Shown: piece by piece, positions 57,467 to 64,000 of the stretch
Numbering within the stretch: position 1 is the stretch's first letter
Layout: every line of letters begins with the position of its first letter
Source: Nocardioides marmoriginsengisoli
GTDB taxonomy: Bacteria; Actinomycetota; Actinomycetes; Propionibacteriales; Nocardioidaceae
Direction of reading: 5' to 3'
DNA length: 64,000 nucleotides
Assembly: GCF_003725695.1 (NCBI RefSeq)
Contig: NZ_RJSE01000009.1
Coordinates: 124,001-188,000 of the forward strand
Program-made: the position numbers and the translations under genes
Notes under the pieces: generated by a model
Databases searched by the model: none
Told to the model about the DNA's origin: nothing
Seen by the model: only the letters and a program-made list of their open reading frames with translations

Positions 57467-58444
57467 TCAGAACGCGAGCGAGCGGTCGACGGCATCCAGC
57501 ACCCGGTCGAGATCGGGGAGGTACTCCTCCTCGATCCGCGCCGGCGGGTACGGGGTGTCGAAACCGCCGACCCGCAGCACCGGGGCCTCGAGCGAGTAGA
57601 AGCACTGCTCGGTGATCCGGGCGGAGATCTCCGCCCCCATGCCGAGGTTGGTGTGCGCCTCGTGCACCACCACGGCCCGGCCGGTCCGCCGCACCGAGTC
57701 GAAGGTGGGACCGAGGTCCAGCGGCGAGAGCGTCCGCAGGTCGATGACCTCGACCGAGCGACCCTCGCCGGCAGCCGCCTCGGCCGCCTGGAGGCAGGTC
57801 TTCACGGTCGGCCCGTAGCCGATCAGGGTGACCTCGGAGCCGGCCTTGGCGACCCGCGACGCGTGCAGCGGCAGCGGGGTCGCGCTCTCGTCGAGCTCGG
57901 CCTTGTCCGCGTGGTACTGCCGCTTCGGCTCCAGGAAGATCACCGGGTCGTCCGAGGCGATCGCCTGCTGGATCATGAAGTACCCGTCGACCGGGTTCGA
58001 GCAGGTGACCACCTTCAGCCCCGGGGTATGCGCGAACTGCGCCTCCGGCGACTCCGAGTGGTGCTCGACCGCGCCGATGCCGCCGCCGTACGGGATCCGG
58101 ATCACCATCGGCATCTTGACCTTGCCGTGGGTGCGGAAGTGCAGCTTGGCGACCTGGCTGACGATCTGGTCGTACGCCGGGTAGACGAAGCCGTCGAACT
58201 GGATCTCGCAGACCGGCCGGTAGCCGCGCATCGCGAGCCCGACCGCGGTGCCGATGATCCCGGACTCCGCGAGCGGGGAGTCGATCACCCGGTCCTCGCC
58301 GAAGTCCTTCTGCAGACCGTCGGTGATCCGGAAGACCCCGCCGAGCTTGCCGACGTCCTCCCCCATCACCAGCACCTTGGGGTCGTTGTCCATCGCCTTG
58401 CGCAACCCTGCGTTGAGGGCCTTCGCGAGCGTCACCTTGCTCAT
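57467..58444 (-). CDS. bkdB: 2-oxoacid dehydrogenase E1 beta subunit
   Basis: 325 residues. GEDVGKLGGVFRITDGL and DSPLAESGIIGTAVGLAMRGYRPVCEIQF mark the E1beta transketolase-like domain, IPYGGGIGAVEHHSES the cofactor region, and a C-terminal transketolase-C domain with VVVHEA and RVGGFDTPYPPA. It forms the thiamine diphosphate E1 with the alpha subunit. Its ATG overlaps the E1alpha stop by 1 bp (TGATG). The gap to E2 is 11 bp. Confidence 0.93.
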   Translation of the reverse strand: MSKVTLAKALNAGLRKAMDNDPKVLVMGEDVGKLGGVFRITDGLQKDFGEDRVIDSPLAESGIIGTAVGLAMRGYRPVCEIQFDGFVYPAYDQIVSQVAKLHFRTHGKVKMPMVIRIPYGGGIGAVEHHSESPEAQFAHTPGLKVVTCSNPVDGYFMIQQAIASDDPVIFLEPKRQYHADKAELDESATPLPLHASRVAKAGSEVTLIGYGPTVKTCLQAAEAAAGEGRSVEVIDLRTLSPLDLGPTFDSVRRTGRAVVVHEAHTNLGMGAEISARITEQCFYSLEAPVLRVGGFDTPYPPARIEEEYLPDLDRVLDAVDRSLAF

Positions 58445-59571
58445 CAGCGGGCTCCTTCGAACGACTCGAGGTAGGCGGCGAAGCCGTCGCGCTGGTCGGC
58501 CAGCTCGGTGGTCTGCTCGGCGTACACCTGATCGAAGATGCTCAGCGGGTTCGGGTCGGGCAGCGCCCGGCAGCCGTCGCGCAGACGCGCACCGATCTCG
58601 TCAGCCTCGCGCTCCACCTCGTCGAACCAGGCCTGGTCGGCCAGTCCCTGCCGCACCAGGTAGGCCTTCACCCGGGCGATCGGGTCGCGCAGCTTCCAGT
58701 ACTCGACCTCCTCGCTCATCCGGTAACGGGTCGGGTCGTCGGTGGTCGTGTGCGCACCCATCCGGTACGTGTAGGCCTCGACGAGCATCGGACCGTTGCC
58801 CTCGCGGGTGTACTGGAGCGCCGCCTGGGTGACCGCGTGCACCGCCAGCACGTCGTTGCCGTCGACCCGTACGCCGGGGAAGCCGAACCCGTTCGCGCGC
58901 TGGTAGAGGGGGATCCGGGACTGCCGCTCGATCGGCTCCGAGATCGCCCACTGGTTGTTCTGGCAGAAGAAGACCACCGGCGCGTTGTACGACGCCGCGA
59001 AGATGAACGACTCGTTCACGTCGCCCTGCGAGGACGCCCCGTCGCCGAAGAAGGCCACCACGCTGGTGTCCCGGTCCGGGTCACCGGTGCCGACCGCGCC
59101 GTCGCGCTGGACGCCCATCGCGTAGCCGGTGGCGTGCAGCGTCTGGGCGCCGATCACGATCGTGTAATTGGCGAAGTTGTGCGCGTTCGGGTCCCAGGCG
59201 CCCTGGTCGACCCCGCGGAACAGGCTGAGGATGTGCAGCGGGTCGAGCCCGCGGCAGTAGGCGACACCGTGCTCCCGGTAGGTCGGGAAGACGTAGTCGT
59301 GCGGGCGCAGCGCGCGACCGCAGCCGATCTGGGCGGCCTCCTGGCCGAGCAGCTGGGTCCAGATGCCCAGCTCGCCGTGCCGCTGCAGTGCGGTGGCCTC
59401 GACGTCGATCCGGCGGGTCAGCACCATGTCGCGGTAGAAGCCGCGGATCACCTCGGCCTCGTCGGCGGTACCTACGTCGAAGGCGTAGTCCGGGTGCGTC
59501 ACCCGCTCACCTTCGGGCGTGAGCAGCTGGATGAAGCTCTCACCGGCTCGGGCTGGGTCTACAAGACTCAA
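58444..59571 (-). CDS. bkdA: 2-oxoacid dehydrogenase E1 alpha subunit
   Basis: 375 residues. The thiamine-diphosphate motif GDGASSQGDVNESFIFAA...NNQ (about 195-225), YREHGVAY (about 95), GFPGVRVDGNDVLAVH (about 240) and AYTYRMGAHTTTDDPTRYR (about 280) with the phosphorylation-loop region are standard for E1alpha of branched-chain or pyruvate complexes. A TTG at 59571 with GGAG 5 bp upstream is the best start. Similar in sequence to mycobacterial Rv2497c. First gene of the operon, divergent from the EamA gene, 249 bp apart. Confidence 0.92.
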   Translation of the reverse strand: MSLVDPARAGESFIQLLTPEGERVTHPDYAFDVGTADEAEVIRGFYRDMVLTRRIDVEATALQRHGELGIWTQLLGQEAAQIGCGRALRPHDYVFPTYREHGVAYCRGLDPLHILSLFRGVDQGAWDPNAHNFANYTIVIGAQTLHATGYAMGVQRDGAVGTGDPDRDTSVVAFFGDGASSQGDVNESFIFAASYNAPVVFFCQNNQWAISEPIERQSRIPLYQRANGFGFPGVRVDGNDVLAVHAVTQAALQYTREGNGPMLVEAYTYRMGAHTTTDDPTRYRMSEEVEYWKLRDPIARVKAYLVRQGLADQAWFDEVEREADEIGARLRDGCRALPDPNPLSIFDQVYAEQTTELADQRDGFAAYLESFEGAR

Positions 59572-59820
59572 GGTGTCTCCTGGTGGTCGGCGGGAGGCAG
59601 GGTTTCCGCTCGCGCGTCGGCAACTCGAAAAGACTCGCGACGAGGCATCCGGATGAGGTGCTGTTGTGACACGAGCCACATGACTTGCCCAAGGTACCCA
59701 GAGGTTGGCCGGTCCCGCCAACCAACCCGTCAGTAACCTTCCTCGCCCGCTGTGACCCTCCCTATACGGGCCCCCGAATATCGGTTCGCCGTTGTCGGCG
59801 GCGTGCGACAGAGTGAGCAG

Positions 59821-60768
59821 GTGACCTCGCCGCCGACGCTCCCGACCGCCAAGGCCCCCGCCGCCGTCGGGCTGGTCGCGGTCGCGCTGGCGATCGTCTA
59901 CGTGGTCTGGGGATCGACCTACCTGGGCATCCGGGTCGTGGTCGAGGAGGCACCCCCGATGGTCGGGATGGGGTCGCGCTACCTCGCCGCCGCGATCCTG
60001 CTCGGCCTGGTGCTCAGCCTCCGCAACGGGCAGGGCCTCCGCCGGCTCCGGGTCAGCCCGCGCGAGCTGCTCGGCTGCGCCGCGCTCGGCCTGATGTTGC
60101 CGGTGCTCGGCAACGGGATGGTGGCCGTGGCCGAGGAGCAGGGCGCGCCGTCCGGGGTGACCGCGCTGCTGATCGCGATCGCCCCGCTGATGATCACGAT
60201 CTTCCGGTTCAGCGCCGGCGACCGGCCGCGCCCGGCGAGCGTCTTCGGCGTCGCGCTCGGACTCGCCGGCCTGAGCTACCTGATCCTCGCCGGACGCACC
60301 GGCTCCGCGGACGAGCACATCCCGCTGGCAGCCGCGCTGATCGTGATCTTCGCGAGCACCTGCTGGGCGTTCGGCTCCTGGGTCCAGCCCCGCCTGACGC
60401 TGCCGAAGGACGCCTTCGTGATGACCGTCCACGAGATGTGGATCGGCGGAGTGATCCTGCTGGTGGTCGGGTTCGTCAAGGGCGAGCGGACCGATCCGTT
60501 CGCGTACTCCGGCGAGATCTGGCTGGCCTGGGGCTACCTGGTCGTCTTCGGCTCGATGATCGCGTTCTCGGCGTACGTCTGGCTGCTGTCCAACGCGCCG
60601 ATCTCGCTGGTCGCCACCTACGCCTACGTCAACCCGGTGGTCGCGGTCGTCCTGGGCGCACTCATCCTCGACGAGCCGATCACGCCGGCCATCCTGATCG
60701 GCGGCGCGGTGATCGTGGTGGCGGTCGCGATCGTGATCTCGGTCGAACGGGTGCGGGCGCCCGAGTAG
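59821..60768 (+). CDS. EamA/DMT-family transporter
   Basis: 315 residues with ten hydrophobic segments in two EamA halves (WGSTYLGIRVV near 30; NPVVAVVLGALILDEPIT near 265). Such proteins export amino acids or metabolites, or take up drug-like compounds; substrate unknown. GTG start at 59821 is chosen so that the first membrane segment is near the N-terminus. A long hairpin follows its stop. Divergent from the E1alpha gene. Confidence 0.85.
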   Translation: MTSPPTLPTAKAPAAVGLVAVALAIVYVVWGSTYLGIRVVVEEAPPMVGMGSRYLAAAILLGLVLSLRNGQGLRRLRVSPRELLGCAALGLMLPVLGNGMVAVAEEQGAPSGVTALLIAIAPLMITIFRFSAGDRPRPASVFGVALGLAGLSYLILAGRTGSADEHIPLAAALIVIFASTCWAFGSWVQPRLTLPKDAFVMTVHEMWIGGVILLVVGFVKGERTDPFAYSGEIWLAWGYLVVFGSMIAFSAYVWLLSNAPISLVATYAYVNPVVAVVLGALILDEPITPAILIGGAVIVVAVAIVISVERVRAPE

Positions 60769-60775
60769 GCACGAC

Positions 60776-60815
60776 GGTGCGTGCCCTGAGGGCTCCCACC
60801 CTCAGGACACGCACC
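60776..60815 (+). terminator. Long hairpin after the EamA gene
   Basis: GGTGCGTGCCCTGAGGG (60776-60792) pairs with CCCTCAGGACACGCACC (60799-60815), one mismatch, 6-bp loop. No T-run, but position and length fit a terminator. Confidence 0.6.
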
Positions 60816-61007
60816 CTGTCCGAAGCCGTGTTGGACCGGTGGTGGCGGCGGTGCACCATGGGGGGTAGGCACGACTCGCCCGTTCCAACATCTGGGGGCT
60901 GGCTCCGGCGTCTGCTTCCACTACAGGACCGCCGAGGCGGTCGCGGCAAGAGTGGGCTCCGAGTACCGAAAGGTGGGCTAGCCCGGTCAGCGACCGAACT
61001 GGACCAC

Positions 61008-62084
61008 TCAGTCCACCCAGCCGGCCGCGAGGCGCAGCAGCACGTCGTTGGCGGCCGGTTCGCCGATCGTCACCCGGACGCCCTCGTCGGCGAACGGCCG
61101 GACCACGATCCCGGCCTTCTCCGCCGCGGCCGCGAAGGCCGCCGTACGGGTGCCGAGGTCGAACCAGACGAAGTTCCCCTGCGCGTCCGGCAGCGACCAG
61201 CCCTGGCCGGCGAGCTCGTCGACGACCCGGGACCGCTCGGCCACGATCAGCTCGACCCGGTCCAGCAGCTCCGCCTTCGCGGCCAGGCTGGCCAGGGTGG
61301 CCGCCTGCGCGATCGACGAGACCCCGAACGGCAGCGAGCAGGCGCGGACCGCCGCGGCGATCGGCTCGGCCCCGGCCAGGTAACCGACCCGCAGCCCGGC
61401 CAGGCCGTACGCCTTGGCGAAGGTGCGCATCGCGACCACGTTCGGGTGCGCCGCGACCAGGTCGAGCGAGCGCACCGGATCGGCGATCCGGACGAACTCC
61501 CGGTACGCCTCGTCCAGCACCACGATCACGTGGCCCGGGACCTGCGCGACGAACGCCGCCACCTCGGCGTGGGAGAGCGCCGGACCGGTCGGGTTGTTCG
61601 GCGTGCAGAGCAGCACCACCTTGGTGCGCTCGGTGACGGCTGCGGCCATCGCGGCGAGGTCGTGCGCCCCGGTCGCGGTCACCGGCACCGGCACCGACGT
61701 CGCCCCGGCCACCGCGATCCCGATCGGGTACGCCTCGAACGAGCGCCAGGCGTGCACCACCTCGTCGCCGGGATCGCAGTACGCCGCCAGCAGGTGGTAG
61801 AGCACCGCGACGCTGCCGGTCCCGGGCGCCAGCTGATCCGGGCCCACCCCGAGATCGGCGGCGAGCCCGGCGCGCAGCGCCGCGTTCCCCATGTCCGGGT
61901 AGCGGTTGAGCGAGCGGGCCGCCTCGGCGACGGCGTCGAGCACCCCGGCCAGCGGCGGGTAGGGGTTCTCGTTCGAGGAGAGCTTGTACGTCGCCACGCC
62001 GGGTCGCGGCGTCGGCGGCTTGCCGGGCACGTACGCCGGGATGTCGGCGAGGGCGGCCCGGGGCTGCGGGGTGAGAGCGGTCAT
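61008..62084 (-). CDS. Histidinol-phosphate/aromatic aminotransferase (HisC/Pat family)
   Basis: 358 residues, fold type I PLP enzyme. YKLSSNENPYPPL (about 33), GTGSVAVLYHLL (about 88), CTPNNPTGPALS (about 155), VVLDEAYREF (about 185) and RTFAKAYGLAGLRVGY with the PLP Lys (about 215). This set is that of HisC and of the Pat phenylalanine/aromatic aminotransferases of actinobacteria; the two cannot be told apart by eye. It stands apart from a his operon, which favours an aromatic role. Convergent with the EamA gene before it, divergent from the next one. Confidence 0.85.
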   Translation of the reverse strand: MTALTPQPRAALADIPAYVPGKPPTPRPGVATYKLSSNENPYPPLAGVLDAVAEAARSLNRYPDMGNAALRAGLAADLGVGPDQLAPGTGSVAVLYHLLAAYCDPGDEVVHAWRSFEAYPIGIAVAGATSVPVPVTATGAHDLAAMAAAVTERTKVVLLCTPNNPTGPALSHAEVAAFVAQVPGHVIVVLDEAYREFVRIADPVRSLDLVAAHPNVVAMRTFAKAYGLAGLRVGYLAGAEPIAAAVRACSLPFGVSSIAQAATLASLAAKAELLDRVELIVAERSRVVDELAGQGWSLPDAQGNFVWFDLGTRTAAFAAAAEKAGIVVRPFADEGVRVTIGEPAANDVLLRLAAGWVD

Positions 62085-62106
62085 CTCTTCACCCTAGAGT
62101 TCTCGG

Positions 62107-63054
62107 ATGGCGTCGCGTAGTCCCGCACTCGGAGTCGGGTTGGTGGTCCTCGGAGCCACGTGCTTCACGGTGAACGCGGGCGTCTCCCGGGTGGCGCTGC
62201 GCGGCGGCGTGGACCCGTCGATGCTCACCACGATCCGGGTGACGCTGACGTTCCTGACCCTGCTCGCGATCGCTGCGCTCTTCCGTCGATCGGCGTTGCG
62301 GCCGCCGTCGGGGAGGCTGCTCGCCCTGGTGATCGGCCACGGCCTGATCGGTGTCGCGGCACTGCAGTGGACCTACTTCGTCGCGATCGACCGCCTCCCC
62401 GTCGGGATGGCGCTGCTGCTGGAGTACCAGGCCCCGATCCTGGTGGCGCTCTGGGCGCGGTTCGTCCAGCGCGAGCCGGTGAGCCGCAACCTCTGGCTCG
62501 GCCTGGCACTCGCGGTCGGCGGTCTCGCCGCGGCGACCGAGGTCTGGCACGGCGCGAGGTTCGACGGCCTCGGCGTCGCGGCCGGCTTCGCCGCGGCGAT
62601 CTGCTTCGCGGGCTACTTCCTGATCGGCGAGGCGGGCGTCAGCAACGCCGACCCGCTCCGGATGATCCTCTGGTCGTTCGGGGTCGCGACCGTCGCGATC
62701 AACCTGTTCGAACCGATCTCCGGCTTCGACACCGGCCTTCTGGACGACCGGGTGTCGATGCTCGGCGTCTTCGACGGCACCCAGGTGCCGCTCTGGGGCG
62801 TGCTCGCCTGGATCGTGGTGCTGGGGACCGTGGTGCCCTTCTTCGCCGAACTGTTCGCGCTGGCCTTCGTCCGGGCGACGACCGTGACGGTGATCGCGAT
62901 GCTCGAACCGATCGGCGTCTCGGCGCTCGGGTGGGCCTGGTTCCACGAGTCGCTCGGCGTCGTCGCCGTCCTGGGCTGCCTGGCCGTCGTGGCCGGCATC
63001 CTGATCGCGCAGGCGTCCCGGATCGATCACGACGCGCCGCCGGCCATCACCTAG
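62107..63054 (+). CDS. EamA/DMT-family transporter
   Basis: 315 residues, ten hydrophobic segments in two EamA repeats (ALLLEYQAPILVALWA near 100; TVTVIAMLEPIGVSALGWAWFHE near 265). It has the common E-Y-x-x-P and E-P-I motifs of RhaT/EamA transporters. Substrate unknown. Leaderless TAGAGT-N6-ATG, 22 bp from the divergent aminotransferase start; a link to amino acids is possible but not shown. Confidence 0.85.
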   Translation: MASRSPALGVGLVVLGATCFTVNAGVSRVALRGGVDPSMLTTIRVTLTFLTLLAIAALFRRSALRPPSGRLLALVIGHGLIGVAALQWTYFVAIDRLPVGMALLLEYQAPILVALWARFVQREPVSRNLWLGLALAVGGLAAATEVWHGARFDGLGVAAGFAAAICFAGYFLIGEAGVSNADPLRMILWSFGVATVAINLFEPISGFDTGLLDDRVSMLGVFDGTQVPLWGVLAWIVVLGTVVPFFAELFALAFVRATTVTVIAMLEPIGVSALGWAWFHESLGVVAVLGCLAVVAGILIAQASRIDHDAPPAIT

Positions 63055-63065
63055 ACGACCCGGAC

Positions 63066-63947
63066 CTAGCTCAGCCAGACCTCGCCGCGACCGGTCACCA
63101 GGTCCCGACCGAGGGTGACGTCGAGCGGGTTGGTCAGGCAGCGCACCGCGCCGCCGCCCTTGAGGAACTCACCGACCTCGACGATCACGATCTCGAAGCC
63201 CCAGGCCTCCAGGACCGACCGCACCCGGGACGGGCAGGACGGCATGACCACGGTCCGGCCGACGACGATCGAGTTCGCGCAGAAGGTCAGCGCCTCGGCC
63301 TCGGTGATCACCAGCGGGTCGGGGACCAGGGCGAGCAGCCGCTCGGCGGTCTCGGGTTCGAACGCGGCCGGGCAGACGATCGCGCGCTCGGAATCGAGCG
63401 GGCAGAAGGCCAGGTCGAGGTGGTACATCCCCGGGTGCGACGTCCGGAAGCCGTGCACGCTGACGTCGAGGTCGGCGGCCAGGTGCTTCAGCGCCAGCGG
63501 ATCGGTGCGCGGCCCGAACCCGACGACCAGCTCGCCGCGCCAGGCGAACGCGTCGCCGGCCTCGAAGTGGGCGCCGACGCCGCCGGCACCGGTGCGGAAG
63601 ACCCGCGCACCGCGCTGCCGGAACCAGGCCTCGGCGTCCCCGGTCTCCATCCGCCGCTGCCCGAAGCGCATGTGCGAGAGCTCGACCACCGGTCCGGACG
63701 CTGACTCGAGGGCCAGGCCGAGGTTCATCGCGTAGACCATGTCCGGCGCGTCCGAACGCTGCGGGAGCGTCTCCACGGTGCCGCCGACCGCGACGATCGC
63801 CGCGACGAGGGCGTCCCACTGGGCGCGAGTCCGGGCCGGATCGGGCTGGTCGTCGCGATCCATGAACGGATTGATCGCGTAGTCCACCCGGAAGTGGTCC
63901 GGCTCCACCATCAGGTACCGGCGCCCCCAGTCCAGCTCGTTCCCCAT
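63066..63947 (-). CDS. Dimethylarginine dimethylaminohydrolase/amidinotransferase-like protein
   Basis: 293 residues of the pentein (guanidino-modifying) fold: YLMVEPDHFRVDYAINPFM start, DMVYAMN (Asp/Asn loop, about 82), GMYHLDLAF with the His (about 160) and KGGGAVRCLTNPL with the catalytic Cys (about 275). Such enzymes turn methyl-arginine or arginine into citrulline or ornithine. Which guanidine is used is uncertain; mycobacterial DdaH-type is the nearest thought. Ribosome site GGGGGAG before the ATG at 63947. A GntR-type inverted repeat stands 22 bp upstream. Confidence 0.82.
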   Translation of the reverse strand: MGNELDWGRRYLMVEPDHFRVDYAINPFMDRDDQPDPARTRAQWDALVAAIVAVGGTVETLPQRSDAPDMVYAMNLGLALESASGPVVELSHMRFGQRRMETGDAEAWFRQRGARVFRTGAGGVGAHFEAGDAFAWRGELVVGFGPRTDPLALKHLAADLDVSVHGFRTSHPGMYHLDLAFCPLDSERAIVCPAAFEPETAERLLALVPDPLVITEAEALTFCANSIVVGRTVVMPSCPSRVRSVLEAWGFEIVIVEVGEFLKGGGAVRCLTNPLDVTLGRDLVTGRGEVWLS

Positions 63948-63968
63948 GTTGCTCCCCCAAATTGACCG

Positions 63969-63981
63969 ATTGTCAGACAAT
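63969..63981. promoter_or_regulatory. GntR-type operator ATTGTC-A-GACAAT
   Basis: A perfect 6-bp-arm palindrome of the TTGTCnGACAA class bound by FadR-subfamily GntR regulators. It lies 22-34 bp before the DDAH-like start, so it probably covers its promoter. Confidence 0.5.
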
Positions 63982-64000
63982 CTCAGTGTGCGGCACCGCC

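Noticed and set aside
60816-61007. A small gene between the EamA terminator and the aminotransferase
   Set aside because: A frame with Trp/Arg-rich sequence runs through it, but it has no ribosome site, no clear stop before the aminotransferase and no pattern; I see only unassigned sequence.
61008-62084. Calling this gene hisC outright
   Set aside because: HisC and Pat/aromatic aminotransferases share all motifs I can see; no other his genes are present.

Overview
The window is 64 kb of a high-GC actinobacterial chromosome, most like a Nocardioides-type (Nocardioidaceae) organism. This rests on the codon use, a mycothiol-dependent enzyme family, a mycobacterial-type Dcd, a FadE5-like acyl-CoA dehydrogenase, an EtfD-like membrane reductase, class F type sortases and many leaderless promoters of the form TAGRNT-N6/7-start. 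Genus assignment is inference; no rRNA or marker gene was tested. There is no prophage, IS element or CRISPR array. Most genes are housekeeping or catabolic, with three patches of secreted or surface proteins.

Layout. 1-4 kb: a partial membrane protein, a small HicB-like/ASCH-like operon with a leaderless 26-codon leader, and a P450 - SCO4848-like - PlsC operon. 4-8 kb: a large LuxR (LAL) ATPase regulator coupled to a 49-residue ORF, and a lipoprotein; CTACCT boxes lie in front of the P450, the small ORF and the lipoprotein. 8-20.5 kb: histidine catabolism in two minus-strand operons (hutH-hutU; M20 hydrolase-hutF-hutI), separated by a membrane protein, a class F-like sortase and a nitroreductase. 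A divergent MFS transporter and an IclR regulator follow. No classical hutG is present; the M20 hydrolase probably does that job. 20.5-28.3 kb: a secreted metal-dependent hydrolase, the EtfD-like beta-oxidation reductase with a repeated GGSLFD tail, and a CocE/NonD hydrolase. 28.3-37 kb: a ribbon-helix-helix protein plus DUF4097 'toastrack' pair, dcd, an SGNH hydrolase, two FKBP lipoproteins with opposite domain order, tRNA-Gly(CCC), a surface protein coupled to a sortase, and a lipoprotein. 37-45.7 kb: GNAT, methyltransferase, DUF2461, alpha/beta hydrolase, FadE5-like dehydrogenase, SGNH hydrolase, mycothiol-dependent isomerase family, SDR, and a 431-residue unknown. 45.7-51.7 kb: secreted proteins, one with a triplicated unknown domain and one vWFA-LPDTG wall protein with a coupled membrane partner. 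51.7-56 kb: AccD3-like carboxyltransferase, an HsdA-like SDR behind a KstR-type box, a secreted beta-propeller and a small membrane protein. 56-64 kb: bkd-type E1alpha/E1beta/E2 operon, two EamA transporters, a HisC/Pat aminotransferase and a DDAH-like hydrolase.

Across genes, two short repeat families stand out. One is a roughly 22-bp GGGCCC-centred unit in three tandem copies, found in the gap after three different plus-strand genes. The other is a GTCGAGCYTGTCGAGAC palindrome found inside coding sequences in different reading frames (hutF, hutU, etfD, a lipase C-terminus). Three candidate regulons can also be read from the DNA: TTACYNNNNNGTAR sites before etfD, fadE5 and two secreted hydrolases; GTCTCACATCCGAGAC-like sites before hutH and iclR; and a KstR-like site before the steroid-type SDR.
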